Assembly (NCBI RefSeq): GCF_002013465.1
Contig: NZ_MAFC01000025.1
Coordinates: 62,001 to 126,000 of the forward strand
DNA length: 64,000 nucleotides
DNA from: Mycobacterium sp. D16R12
GTDB taxonomy: Bacteria; Actinomycetota; Actinomycetes; Mycobacteriales; Mycobacteriaceae
Direction of reading: 5' to 3'
Both the position numbers and the translations under genes were made by a program. Below the pieces are notes generated by a model. That model saw only the letters and a program-made list of their open reading frames with translations, was not told the origin of the DNA and ran no database searches. Shown piece by piece: positions 1-9,600 of this stretch (the stretch's first letter is position 1; each line of letters begins with the position of its first letter).

Positions 1-212
1 TGAAGCAAAACCTCTGGTGGGCAGCCGGATACAACCTGATCTCGGTTCCGTTGGCAGCCGGCGTTCTCGCCCCGATCGGATTCGTGCTCCCGATGAGCGT
101 GGGGGCCATCTTGATGTCGGCATCCACCGTGGTGGTCGCGCTCAACGCACAGTTGCTGCGCCGGTTGGATCTTCGCCCGGAACAATCCGTGCGGCGAATC
201 CTCGGTAGGTGA
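1..212 (+). CDS. Heavy-metal P-type ATPase, C-terminal end (partial)
   Basis: This is the last 69 codons of a gene that begins outside the window, read in frame from base 3 to the TGA at 210-212. The visible protein has the motif GYNLISVPLAAGVLAPIGF followed by a second hydrophobic segment with PMSVGAILMSASTVVVALNA, and ends in an arginine-rich tail. This is the typical last pair of membrane helices of P1B-type (copper, silver or cadmium/zinc) transporting ATPases, where the N-Y-N/GYN and MS-S motifs line the metal path. The metal cannot be assigned because the CPC-type motif and the ATPase domain are outside the window. The following RES gene is on the opposite strand and ends four bases after this stop codon, so the two genes are convergent. 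Confidence 0.8.
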   Translation, partial: KQNLWWAAGYNLISVPLAAGVLAPIGFVLPMSVGAILMSASTVVVALNAQLLRRLDLRPEQSVRRILGR

Positions 213-215
213 GTG

Positions 216-773
216 TCAGCGGCCGATGGGACGGTTAAGTGCCGCCGCCGCGTCGATGATGGCGGGGTGGTCCAGGTCCAGGAGTTCGACCCGCTCCAGT
301 TTCGGGCGGTGCCAGCTCGCCAGCACCGGCCACGACGGACGGTGGTATGACCACCATCTGACGGCCTGCCAGCGCTGGTCCCCGCCGTCGGCCATGGTCT
401 CCGACCAGATCTGATGTCCCCACGCCTGAGTGACGGCGAGGTTGCGCGCTACCACCTGCGTAGGGCGAAGTCCAAGCCTGACAAGCTGTTTCGCATCATC
501 GAGGTCACATACCCGTAAGTTGTCGGGAAGGCTGAACACTCCGAGCGCCCTGCGGGTACCCAGCAACGGGAACTCCAGTATCGAGTCGTCCCAGATCTGT
601 AGATCCCCGAATACCTCGCCGCATGCCACCTCGGGTCGCGTTCCCAGGTACCAGACGTAGTAGTCGGGATGGTCGATTCGGCCACCGCGTTGCGGTCGGT
701 GCTGGTACAGCGGATGTCCAGGTTGTCCCGTCTTCGCGTTCTCCAGGTACGGGAAGATCCGGTAGGTCAGCAT
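216..773 (-). CDS. RES-domain toxin of a type II toxin-antitoxin pair
   Basis: This is a 185-residue protein covering one RES domain. The family is named for conserved Arg, Glu and Ser residues. Here the N-terminal YRIF supplies the Arg (R5), the motif VWYLGTRPEVACGEVFGD supplies the Glu (E53), and several Trp and Ser residues follow in the C-terminal half. RES toxins studied in mycobacteria (MbcT) and elsewhere degrade cellular NAD+ by glycohydrolase or phosphorylase chemistry and are held inactive by an Xre/MbcA-type antitoxin. The start ATG follows the antitoxin TAG with no spacer, so the two are translationally coupled with the antitoxin first. The sequence is longer than a minimal RES domain and rich in Trp and His, so it may be a divergent subfamily. 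Toxicity is inferred from family and context. Confidence 0.82.
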   Translation of the reverse strand: MLTYRIFPYLENAKTGQPGHPLYQHRPQRGGRIDHPDYYVWYLGTRPEVACGEVFGDLQIWDDSILEFPLLGTRRALGVFSLPDNLRVCDLDDAKQLVRLGLRPTQVVARNLAVTQAWGHQIWSETMADGGDQRWQAVRWWSYHRPSWPVLASWHRPKLERVELLDLDHPAIIDAAAALNRPIGR

Positions 774-1253
774 CTACGAAAAGGACCCCGCGGTCACCGC
801 ATCCAGTGCATCGAGGACCCGGCCCGGCCCCTCGCTCAGCAGCACATCCAGCGGGCGGGCGCCCCCGAGGTAGCTGTTCGCACTTTCCAGCCACGTTGTC
901 GCGGCGGGGTCACCCCACACCAGACGTGCCCGTGACACCACATGCTCCAGGTCGATGATGAGGGGGGCGGTGCGGCCGCCGGGGCGTTCCTCGCCGGAGA
1001 TCCACCGTGACGGTTGCGACCGGTTCACCCCGATAATCCGGGCCAACTGCGCGGCTCCGCCAACGGCGTCGACCAGGTAGGACACCCGCAGTGGAGCTAG
1101 CGGATCGTCGGCCGGCTGTGTGGCGACTGCCAGGCTGCCGACCACCACACGTTGGGCAGTGCTCACCGCGCGAATCGACGTGGATCCACGTTTTTTCGCA
1201 GGCCCGGAAGCCACTACCGTCTTGCCGGTGGTGCCGCGCCGTGTCGCTGCCAT
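774..1253 (-). CDS. Xre/MbcA/ParS-type antitoxin
   Basis: This protein of about 159 residues is the upstream partner of the RES toxin. The central part (AAQLARIIGVNRSQPSRWI) looks like a helix-turn-helix. The C-terminal part (TTWLESANSYLGGARPLDVL) matches the toxin-binding segment of the MbcA/ParS/Xre family (DUF2384), with the typical W-L-x-x-N-x-x-L-x-G-x-R-P-L-D pattern. The N-terminal 45 residues are basic and probably disordered. The frame is open up to 1286, but I chose the ATG at 1253 because an 18-bp perfect palindrome and a TATAGT hexamer lie just upstream. The hexamer would place the transcription start almost on this ATG, giving a leaderless mRNA of a kind common in mycobacteria. 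The longer start at 1286 is possible but would put the palindrome inside the gene. Confidence 0.8.
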   Translation of the reverse strand: MAATRRGTTGKTVVASGPAKKRGSTSIRAVSTAQRVVVGSLAVATQPADDPLAPLRVSYLVDAVGGAAQLARIIGVNRSQPSRWISGEERPGGRTAPLIIDLEHVVSRARLVWGDPAATTWLESANSYLGGARPLDVLLSEGPGRVLDALDAVTAGSFS

Positions 1254-1259
1254 GCCATC

Positions 1260-1283
1260 ACTATACCCAACAAGTTTGTTGGG
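1260..1283 (-). promoter_or_regulatory. Toxin-antitoxin promoter with palindromic operator
   Basis: Bases 1266-1283 are a perfect inverted repeat, CCCAACAA-GT-TTGTTGGG. On the minus strand it is followed at once by TATAGT (1265-1260), which fits a -10 box placed about 7 bases before the antitoxin ATG at 1253. Autorepression by the antitoxin's helix-turn-helix is the usual arrangement, so this is its likely operator. The repeat could also act as a weak hairpin terminator for the mbtD-like gene that ends at 1290 on the same strand. Confidence 0.55.
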
Positions 1284-1289
1284 CATCGG

Positions 1290-4200
1290 TCAGCGTGTCC
1301 GAGCCGACAGCACCTCGATGACGTGATCCACGGAGGCGCCGCCGAGCAGATCCTGTACCGGCAGCTCGAAGTCGAGTTCGGCCTGCACGCGCCGTCGAAA
1401 TTCCAGTGCCTGCAATGAATCCAGCCCCATCGCCACCATGGGCATGGCGGTATCGATGGAGTCGGCGTGGTCGGCGCCGATGACCTCGGCCAGTAACTGC
1501 ACCAGATGTCCGGAGCGGCTCTCGGGCGCCACGGCCGCGGGCCGAATGCTCTGCGTGGGCGCTGCCGGCCTGCTGTTGTCCACCAGCTCGGAGAGCAACG
1601 GCCCGTACCCGAACACACCCAGTACCTCGCGTGCCTGTGTGAGGTCGAACGCTCCGACCAGGGTGTTGCCGGTGTGTCGTCCCATCCCGGTGGCAAGAGC
1701 ATCGACGGGCCGCATCGGATGGACCCCCGCAGCGGCCAGTTTCGCGATACCTGTGTCATCGAGATCGAGGTGCACGGTCCACTGGCCCCACTGCACGGAT
1801 ACGCAATCCAGTCCGGCGGAACGCCGACGGGCCGCGAGCACGTCCAGCATCCGATTACCCGCCGCGTACATCAGCTGGCCCTTGCCGCCGATCGTCGCCG
1901 CCAGCGATGAGCACAAGACGACACGACAGGAATCGGTGCGGGGCAGGGAGTCGAGGACATTCGTGATGCCCCAGACCTTGGCCCGTAACGCCTGATGGAA
2001 CTTCTCGGAGGTGACCTCGGCGAGCAGGACATCCGAATAGTCCACTGCGGCATGGATGATGAGGTCCGCGGGCGATTCGTGTAGCTCATCGGCGAGCTCG
2101 GCGACGGCTGACGCATTGGTCACATCGCAGGAGAGCGCACGAACCACAGCGCCGGTGCTGCGCCGGATGGCGTCGAGCCGTCCGGCCACTGCGGCGGTCT
2201 CGCCGGAACGGCTGATCAGAGTGATCTGCCGGGTGCCCAGCCGGGCGTAGTGCTCGCAGAATTCCTGACCGAGTTTTCCGGTGCCCCCGGTGATGACGAC
2301 GTGATCGGCTACGGCAGTGGCGGCTTCGCTGTCGCCGTCCTCGCTGGCATCCAGGATGCGCTTGGCGTACATGCCGTCTGCCCGGAGCGCCAACTCCGAT
2401 TCTCCGGCCGATTGCAGGGCGGCCAGGACGATGCTGGCACTGTCCGGGTGGGCGATATCGGGGGTGAGGTCCAGATGCCGGAAGGCAATTCCCGGATGTT
2501 CGGTACCCATGCAGCGGAATCCGGCGGCGATCGCGGCATGTACCGGATGCGCTGATGTGTCTGCGCTAACGACCTCTTCGCCGCCGACCGTGACAATCCA
2601 GCATCCGGTCACCGAGTGCGACAACTCTGGCCACCATGCGCGATCGCCGAAGAACTGTGCCACCGCGTCGACGGCCCCGGGATCATCTACTTGTTCCGCA
2701 GCCGGGAGCACGATCACCACAGTGTCGGCGTCGCCGGTACCGGATACGTCTCCGTAGCCAATGATGTGGGCCGATGAACCGAAGTCCGACGCACCCTCGC
2801 GGAGTGCCTCGACGAGAGCTCCGGCCTCACCGGTGGCATCGATGAATCCGTAGGACCTTGGCGGCATCATCGAGCGCCGGGTCACCTTGGTCCAGGCCTC
2901 GCGCAGTAGCCGTGGATGCGCCGGAGAGTCGACATGGCCTGCTGGGCGATCGGCTCCCTGCGTCACGGAGGGCTGCGTCGCTACGGAAACCCCGCTGTTC
3001 GCCCAGCGGTACGACAGCCAGAGCGGCACGTCGTTGTTCTGAACATTCGGGAAGTCACGCAGTGGCAGCGATATGGGTTCGGATGTCTCGGTGCGCAGCG
3101 CGTCCCAGTTGTAGTCCAGATCGCGGACGGCGAGGTTCGCGAGGTTGGCGGTGAAGTCGGCCAGATCCGTTGCGGTCCGGGTGGATGTGCCTACCACGCA
3201 CGCGGTGCGTTCGGACTCCAGAACCGCGAGATTCTCACGGATCGCCAGCTGCAACGTGGGATGTTCGGCCAACTCCACGAAGGTGTCGACCTGAGCCGTC
3301 ACTGCGGTCGCGATGGCGCGATCGAAACGGACCACATTGCGCAGGTTCCAGAACCAGTACTGATCGACCGGTACCTCAGGGGTAATCGGTGCACCGAGGG
3401 TCGCTCCGATGCAATCGATTTCGGAGACCGCGAACTCGCTGACGCCGAGACCTTCGGCAAGGGCCGTGCGAATCTCGGCGCCGATCGAGGCGATCATGCT
3501 GGTATGCGCCGGGTATCGCACCGGGATGATCCGAGCGAAGACCCCGTCTTCCGTGAGGCGTTCGACAATCTGCTGGACGGTCTCGCGCTGGCCGGAGATT
3601 CCCACCATCGAGGGGGAGTTGATCACCGAGAGTTCAGCCCAACCCGATTGCCGGGCAAGGATTTCCTCGCAGGTATCGCGATCGGCGGCGATCACAGCCA
3701 TGACGTAGTCGTCTGCCGGGAATTCATCAGCGATCCGGGCCCGAGTGCCCACCACGGTGACCGCGTCGGCAAGGGTCATGGCACCGGCGACATACGCCGC
3801 GGCGATCTCACCCTGACTGTGTCCGATCGCGACATTCGGGGTGACACCGACCGAACGCCACAGTGCGGCCAGGCCCGCCATCTGAGTGAACAGGGCGGGC
3901 TGGACGACACGTGCACTGTCATCGGTGGGAAGGTGTTCATCGAGAAGATAATTTAGCGGCGAACGGCCGAACTGCGTGCCGAACAGTTCCGAGCAGCGGT
4001 CGACCTCGTCGCGAAAATCGGGGAACCGATCGTAGAAGAGTCTTCCCATGCCCGGGCGTTGTCCGCCCTGCCCGGGAAACACGAATCCGCGCCGCCGTGA
4101 CGTCGCCGGCTCGGCATTGCGGACCACGTGGATGTGGTTCGCACCAGTGATGACGGCCCGCAGGGCGGCTACCAATTGATCGTGGTCTTCGACGGTGATC

Positions 4201-4382
4201 AGCGCGCGGAACCGGCGCGTTGTGCGGGTTCGAAAGATCATGCCCGCAATCCGATTAGGGGCGATTCGCGGATGGTCAAGTGCATACGCGAGGAGTGCGG
4301 CGGCCTCCCGGCGCAGTACCTCTGGGGTGTCCGCGGAGAGCAGGACGGGGGTGGTTCCGTCGGGTAAGCGGTGGCTAGACAT
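1290..4382 (-). CDS. mbtD: Mycobactin-type polyketide synthase subunit (AT-KR-ACP), MbtD-like
   Basis: This 1030-residue type I PKS lacks a ketosynthase. The order is a linker (1-95), an acyltransferase with the entry motif GFVFPGQGGQRPGMG and the nucleophile motif GHSQGEIAAAYVAG, a ketoreductase with the NADPH motif ITGGTGKLGQEF and a catalytic S...Y region (CSSLAATIGGKGQLMYAAGN), and a C-terminal ACP whose phosphopantetheine serine is in MGLDSLQ. M. tuberculosis MbtD is about 1004 residues with a similar plan. The AT specificity motif reads YPAH rather than YASH or HAFH, so the extender unit cannot be called. The ATG at 4382 overlaps the end of the KS gene by 8 bases. The frame stays open to 4469, but that extension lies inside the KS gene. 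MbtC plus MbtD together would form one PKS module adding the ketide unit of the siderophore. Confidence 0.85.
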   Translation of the reverse strand: MSSHRLPDGTTPVLLSADTPEVLRREAAALLAYALDHPRIAPNRIAGMIFRTRTTRRFRALITVEDHDQLVAALRAVITGANHIHVVRNAEPATSRRRGFVFPGQGGQRPGMGRLFYDRFPDFRDEVDRCSELFGTQFGRSPLNYLLDEHLPTDDSARVVQPALFTQMAGLAALWRSVGVTPNVAIGHSQGEIAAAYVAGAMTLADAVTVVGTRARIADEFPADDYVMAVIAADRDTCEEILARQSGWAELSVINSPSMVGISGQRETVQQIVERLTEDGVFARIIPVRYPAHTSMIASIGAEIRTALAEGLGVSEFAVSEIDCIGATLGAPITPEVPVDQYWFWNLRNVVRFDRAIATAVTAQVDTFVELAEHPTLQLAIRENLAVLESERTACVVGTSTRTATDLADFTANLANLAVRDLDYNWDALRTETSEPISLPLRDFPNVQNNDVPLWLSYRWANSGVSVATQPSVTQGADRPAGHVDSPAHPRLLREAWTKVTRRSMMPPRSYGFIDATGEAGALVEALREGASDFGSSAHIIGYGDVSGTGDADTVVIVLPAAEQVDDPGAVDAVAQFFGDRAWWPELSHSVTGCWIVTVGGEEVVSADTSAHPVHAAIAAGFRCMGTEHPGIAFRHLDLTPDIAHPDSASIVLAALQSAGESELALRADGMYAKRILDASEDGDSEAATAVADHVVITGGTGKLGQEFCEHYARLGTRQITLISRSGETAAVAGRLDAIRRSTGAVVRALSCDVTNASAVAELADELHESPADLIIHAAVDYSDVLLAEVTSEKFHQALRAKVWGITNVLDSLPRTDSCRVVLCSSLAATIGGKGQLMYAAGNRMLDVLAARRRSAGLDCVSVQWGQWTVHLDLDDTGIAKLAAAGVHPMRPVDALATGMGRHTGNTLVGAFDLTQAREVLGVFGYGPLLSELVDNSRPAAPTQSIRPAAVAPESRSGHLVQLLAEVIGADHADSIDTAMPMVAMGLDSLQALEFRRRVQAELDFELPVQDLLGGASVDHVIEVLSARTR

Positions 4383-5700
4383 CGTCGCCGTCCTCTCCCA
4401 CTGCGTCGCTGGCGGGCATAGCGATGATGGCGTGCGCGTTGGCGCCCCCGGCCCCAAAGGAGGAGACACCGCCGTACCGGATGCCGTTCTTCGGCTCCCA
4501 GGGGTGCAGCTTCGTGGCCAGGCGGATCCCGGTCATCGACCAGTCGACCTTGGTGGTGGGGTTGTCCGCGAACAGGGTCGGCGGGATGTGTCCATGCTGG
4601 CCGGCCAACAGCAGTTTGATCAGACCCACCATTCCCGCAGCCGATTGTGCGTGTCCGGCATTGGATTTCGCAGATCCCAGCAGTGCGTCTGAGCCTCCGG
4701 CCCCGTAGGTGCTCTGCAGCGCCATGATCTCCAGCGGATCGCCGGCGCGGGTGCCGGTGCCGTGTCCTTCGAGCATCCCGATATCGGCCGGATCGACACC
4801 GGAGGCGGCGATGGTCGCGGCGACCAGTTTTGCTTGCGCCCGCCCGCGCGGCACCAGGATGGGTTTACCCCCGCCATTATGGTTGGTACGGATGGCCATG
4901 ATACGGCCATACACCCGGTGGCCCAGGGCACGCGCGCGCGACTCACGTTCCAGTACAACCATTCCCACGCCTTCACCCCAGAGCGTGCCGTTGGCCTCAT
5001 CGGAGTACGAGCGGCAGTGCCCGTCGGGGTCGAGTGCGTGCATCCGGGAGAATTCATAGAATCCGCCAGGTGAACCCATGACGCAAACACCACCGGCGAT
5101 GGCCCACTCGCATTCGTCGGCCCGAACCGCGGTGGCGGCGACATGCAGCGCCGCCAAGGACGATGCGCACGCCGAGTCGATGCACATGGACGGCCCGATC
5201 AGCCCCAGCCCATGCGAGATTCGACCGGCGGCGCCCAGCTGTCCACGGCCGACCACACGCATTCCGTTGTGCGCGTTGATCTCGCCAGTCGGTGGCCCGT
5301 ATTCGTTGGGTGATATGCCGATGAAGCAGCCCGCTTCGGAGCCGTCGAGTGTTCCCGGGTTCAGGCCCGTGTTCTCCAGTGCCTTCCATGCCACACGCAT
5401 GGCTACCCGCTGCTGCGGATCCATGGCGACTGCTTCGCGCTGCGTGATCCCATAAAATGTGGGGTCGAAAGCACTTGCATCGGTGAGGAATCCACCGGCG
5501 TCGGAGACGCGGCCCCAGCCGTCGAGATTGGATAGTGACAACAGCTCGTCGACGGGCCAATCACGATCACGGGGGAAAGGGCCGACGAGCTCGCGACCGT
5601 CGGCCAATGCGTTCCAGAACGCTGTGGGGGTGTCGATTCCTCCGGGCATCTCGATCGCCATCCCGGAGATGACAACAGGATCGGCGTCGGTGGCGCTCAT
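4375..5700 (-). CDS. mbtC: Mycobactin-type ketosynthase, MbtC-like
   Basis: This 441-residue stand-alone beta-ketoacyl synthase is close to the 444 residues of M. tuberculosis MbtC. It begins with the standard KS opening (PVVISGMAIEMPGG). The active-site Cys lies in DSACASS (near residue 177), a variant of the common DTACSSS. The two catalytic His motifs follow as EGHGTGTRAGDP and AKSNAGHAQSAAG. It would catalyse the Claisen condensation using the acyl unit held on the MbtD ACP. The ATG at 5700 shares ATGA with the stop of the thioesterase gene, and the 3' end overlaps mbtD, so thioesterase-mbtC-mbtD is one translationally coupled operon. The frame stays open upstream to 5916, but that part is a shadow of the thioesterase gene. 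Confidence 0.87.
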   Translation of the reverse strand: MSATDADPVVISGMAIEMPGGIDTPTAFWNALADGRELVGPFPRDRDWPVDELLSLSNLDGWGRVSDAGGFLTDASAFDPTFYGITQREAVAMDPQQRVAMRVAWKALENTGLNPGTLDGSEAGCFIGISPNEYGPPTGEINAHNGMRVVGRGQLGAAGRISHGLGLIGPSMCIDSACASSLAALHVAATAVRADECEWAIAGGVCVMGSPGGFYEFSRMHALDPDGHCRSYSDEANGTLWGEGVGMVVLERESRARALGHRVYGRIMAIRTNHNGGGKPILVPRGRAQAKLVAATIAASGVDPADIGMLEGHGTGTRAGDPLEIMALQSTYGAGGSDALLGSAKSNAGHAQSAAGMVGLIKLLLAGQHGHIPPTLFADNPTTKVDWSMTGIRLATKLHPWEPKNGIRYGGVSSFGAGGANAHAIIAMPASDAVGEDGDDV

Positions 5701-6461
5701 CGTTGCGGCGAGTCCGCGCGGGCTGCGTTCGCGGCCAGCAGCTCTGCCAGAGCCTCGGTCTGGGAGTTCAGGAAGAAATGTCCGCCATCGAACAACGTCA
5801 CGTCGAGTTCGTTGGTGTGCTGACCCCAGCCGTAGAGATCGCGCATGGTGATCATGGGGTCCTGGTCTCCGCCGATCGAGTGGATGCGTGCCGCAACCTT
5901 GGCCTCCTCGGCGCATTCGTACGCGTTGAAGGCCCGATAGTCGCCCTTCATGACGGGCAATGCCATTCGCATGACGTCGAGATTGCCCATGACCGCCGAG
6001 TTCGTACCGTCGAGGGCGCCCATGTGTGCCAGTACCGCGTCGTCGTCGGTCGGCAGGGCGGGCTTGTCGGCGATGTTGGCCGGCGCCACCGCCGAGGAGA
6101 CGGTCAGTTGACGTACGTCCAGTCCGGCGGTCTCGGCGAGTCGGACGAACTCAAACGAGACCACAGCGCCCATGCTGTGGCCGAACGTATGGATCGGAAG
6201 GCCGCGATTGTGTTCGGATGACTGGAACTCGGCGAATGCTCCCGAAGCGATATCGGGAAGTGTCAACAGCGCCGGCTCACCGGCGCGATCTTGGCGCCCG
6301 GGATATTGAAATATCACCACATTGAAACTTGCGGAAGCAGCCTTCGAGAGCGTGCGATACGCCGATGCGCCAGCACCTGCATGAGGAAAGAGCAGCAGTA
6401 ATGGTGCATCGGGTGACTCCGGCTTATGGAACTGCCTGATCCATCCGAGTTTGCTATCCAC
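5697..6461 (-). CDS. Type II thioesterase of the siderophore cluster (MbtT-like)
   Basis: This 254-residue alpha/beta hydrolase is of the GrsT/RifR type II thioesterase family. Near the N-terminus it has LLLFPHAGAGASAYR, a nucleophile motif GHSMGA, and a C-terminal GGHFF carrying the catalytic His. Such enzymes release mis-primed or stalled acyl groups from carrier proteins. The MbtB-like protein here has no C-terminal TE domain, so this free enzyme may also take part in chain release. It is the first gene of the minus-strand arm. Its start lies 28 bases from an IdeR-type box, and its stop overlaps the mbtC start by 4 bases. I do not give a symbol because MbtT naming varies among species. Confidence 0.85.
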   Translation of the reverse strand: MDSKLGWIRQFHKPESPDAPLLLLFPHAGAGASAYRTLSKAASASFNVVIFQYPGRQDRAGEPALLTLPDIASGAFAEFQSSEHNRGLPIHTFGHSMGAVVSFEFVRLAETAGLDVRQLTVSSAVAPANIADKPALPTDDDAVLAHMGALDGTNSAVMGNLDVMRMALPVMKGDYRAFNAYECAEEAKVAARIHSIGGDQDPMITMRDLYGWGQHTNELDVTLFDGGHFFLNSQTEALAELLAANAARADSPQR

Positions 6462-6489
6462 GTCGAGCTTCCTTCCGCCTTACAGATAG

Positions 6490-6508
6490 TTAGATTAGCC
6501 TAACGTAA
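6490..6508. promoter_or_regulatory. IdeR-type iron box before the thioesterase-mbtC-mbtD arm
   Basis: The 19 bases TTAGATTAGCCTAACGTAA match the mycobacterial IdeR consensus (TTAGGTTAGGCTAACCTAA) at 16 of 19 positions by hand alignment. The box ends 28 bases before the thioesterase ATG on the minus strand, within promoter distance. IdeR with iron represses mycobactin genes through such boxes, so this arm should be expressed under iron limitation. Confidence 0.82.
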
Positions 6509-6593
6509 CCCGATATTGGCTAGTCGGTTCGCGCTCCCGGGCAGCGTGATGCATGGCACGGAAGGGGAGTCACCCGGCGCTTCGGGCAGACAT

Positions 6594-6612
6594 TAAGGTA
6601 AGGCTAGGCATA
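6594..6612. promoter_or_regulatory. Second, weaker IdeR-type box before the NRPS arm
   Basis: The bases TAAGGTAAGGCTAGGCATA match the IdeR consensus at 13 of 19 positions. The left half (AAGGTAAGGCTAG) is good and the right half is degenerate. The box lies 79 bases before the GTG of the mbtE-like gene. With the stronger box at 6490-6508 it gives each divergent arm its own candidate site in the 230-bp intergenic region 6462-6691. Confidence 0.6.
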
Positions 6613-6691
6613 GTTCCTAGATTGAGGTGGTTCATTTCATGCGCGCGGAGTCGTTCGGATTCCACACTTTCGACCTGAGTGATGGTGCTCG

Positions 6692-9600
6692 GTGAGTGGA
6701 GATCAGTTGTCCGCATTGGACCGCCGGCGAGAGCTGCTGCGTAAACGACTTGCCGAAAGCGGCGTCCAGGGACAGGTCGCTACCAATGCTGCCCCGCGGG
6801 TCCCGGCGGGCGAGCGGCGCGAACTCGCACCAGGCCAGCGACGCATGTGGTTCATGCAGACCAAGGATGCGGCCGACACGTCACTCAACATCTGTGTCGC
6901 GCACCGAATGCGAGGCGCTCTCGATGAGATGAGGTTGCGCGACGCCTTCGCCGCGGTGATGGGGCGCCATGACATTTTGCGCACCACCTATGGTGTCGAC
7001 GCCGCAGGGGAGCCGTATCAGGTTTTCGTCGATGATGTAGAACTACCTTGGACCACAGTCGATCTGGAGGCCCGCGATAGCGACGGGCGGGAGCGGGAGA
7101 TTCGAGCGCTGGCCGACCGCGAGTTCGGACGGCCGTTCGATCTGGCCGCCGATCGGCCGCTGCGGGTCACGCTGCTGCGTATGGGCGCCGAGGACTTTGT
7201 CCTGTTACTGGTGGTGCACCACATCTGCTGGGACGACAATTCCTGGGAAGTGTTCTTCGCTGAGTTGAGTGAGCACTACAACGGCCGCCCCGTTCAGGGA
7301 GTTGCCCCGCAGTTCGTGGTCGTGGGTTCGGTCTCTGATCCGTCTTCTGACGCGGACGTTGCGTATTGGCGCGAGTGCTTGACCCCGCTTCCAGATCCCT
7401 TGGAGCTTCCCGGAGCTGTTACCACGTACACCTCCCGATCGGCACGTCGGCGCGCGGTGCCGATGCCCTTTGAGACGGCCACCCTGATCGAGGAATTCGC
7501 GCGCGAGCACTCTGCGACTCCGTTTATGGTCTTGCTTGCGGCCTTCGGGACGCTCGTCCATCGGTACACCGCCGCATCTGATTTCGTGATCGCGATTCCG
7601 GTGGCGGAGCGTAAGGCTAACGCGGAAAATGCGATTGGATACTTCGGTAACACGCTGCTGCTGCGCGCACCGGTGAATCCGCGGGTCGGCTTTGCTTCCT
7701 ACGTCGCCACGGTGCGCGAGGTGTGCCTGGGTGCCTTCGGTCACCAGGGCGTCGGAATCGACGAAGTGGTACGCGAGATCAATCCGAGCCGTAGCGGTGG
7801 GCACGACGGACTGGATGAGCTGGTGCGGCTCGGCTTCAGTATGCGCAAGGACGCCAGCGGATATCGGTTGTCGGGTGTCGAGACAACCCAGCTCGACCTC
7901 GGTGCAGTCGCCGCGCAGCTGCCGCTGACACTGTCGATCGCGGCGGAATCGACGGGCACCATGGTCGAGATTGAATACCAAACCGACGTGCTGTCGGAGT
8001 CGATTGTCGATCAGATACTTGCGCACTATTCCCGGCTTCTTGATGATGGTCTGACTCGCCCGGAGGAACCACTCTCACGATTGGACCCCTTTGGCGCCGA
8101 AGAGCGTTCAGCCGTCCTGGCGCAGTGTCACGGAGCGCTGTCCGCTGTTCCGGGCGCGACGCTCGTGGATGTTCTGTATGAGGCTGCCCGGGCGACACCG
8201 GATGCGTTGGCGGTGGTGTCGGACGAGGTGGAACTTACCTACGATGCGCTGCACCGCCGCTCGAACCGCTTCGCGCGGTGGCTTATCGCGCAGGGGGTTG
8301 GCGCCGAGGATGTCATCGCCCTCCGGATGTCGACATCGGTCGAGTTCATCGTGGCGATGTTCGCAGTCCTCAAATCGGGTGCTGCCTACATGCCGATCGA
8401 CCCCGCGCTGCCCGAGGAGCGCATCGACTATCTGATGACTGATGCGCGGCCTCGAATGGTGTTGGACATAAAGGAGTTCCACATCGCCGAGGGGAAGTCG
8501 GTGGACCTTGCCGACGCCGCCATCACCGACACGGACCGGTTGCGTCCGCTGTTGCCCGAGAACTTGGCCTACGTGATTTACACCTCCGGATCCACCGGAC
8601 GCCCCAAGGGGGTTGCCGTTGCGCACGCCGCGATCGTCGAGCACGTGGTGTCCTTCACGGTCGACTGGAGCATGACCGCGCAGGATCGGATGCTGCAGTC
8701 GACCTCGGTGAGCTTCGATGCCTCGCTGGCCGACATTCTCTGCCCATTGTCCTTGGGGGCGCAGGTCGTTGTTCCCAGGCCAAATCCGTTCTCCGATATC
8801 GGGTATGTCATCGACCTGGTGCGGCGGCGCGGTGTGACCGTGCTGCACATGGTGCCGTCGCTGCTCGGTTCGGTGATGTTGATGCCCGAGGCTCGTGAGC
8901 TGCGTGGCCTGCGACATGTCCCGGTCGGTGGTGAAGCGCTTCCCGGCGAGGTGGCGGACAAGTTCGCCACCATATTCGACGCCGGACTGCGCAACCACTA
9001 CGGACCCACCGAAGCGGTTGTGTGTTCGACCTATATGGATGTCGAAGAACCCCAAGGTAATTCGATCGTGCCAATAGGTCGGCCCAACCGCAATGTCTAT
9101 GCCTACGTGTTGGACGAAGCGCTCGAGCTGGTGCCCACTGGCGTCGTCGGCGAGTTGTATCTTGGGGGAGCGCAGCTGGCCCGCGGTTATCACGGTCGGC
9201 CCGTACTCACCGCGGAGAGGTTCGTAGCCGACCCGTTCAGCCTCGGTGCGCGGCTGTATCGCACCGGAGATATGGTGCGCCGCAATGCTTCCGGTCAGCT
9301 GGAGTTCGTCGGGCGTGCCGACGAGCAGGTCAAGGTCCGGGGTTTCCGCATCGAGCTCGGCGAGGTTGAGGCGGTTATCGGCGCCGATCCGAGTGTCGGA
9401 CACTGTGTTGTCGTCGTGGTGGACGATCCCCAAGTAGGTCCCATGTTGGCGGCCTATGTGGTGCCGGCTGCGGGCAGTGCCTCGGAGATTGATCTGGATG
9501 AACTACGCGCCCGCGCGGAGGAGATGCTGCCCGCCTACATGGTGCCCACCGCGTTGGCGGTTATTCCCGAGATTCCGCTGACCACCAGCGGCAAGTTGGA

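Noticed and set aside
2916..3956. A 346-codon plus-strand frame opposite the mbtD-like gene
   Set aside because: It lies wholly within conserved AT-domain coding sequence on the other strand and has no family resemblance.
4383..4469. A longer N-terminus for the mbtD-like protein
   Set aside because: The extra 29 codons lie inside the mbtC-like gene and are Pro/Thr-rich without homology. ATG 4382 fits the 8-base overlap.
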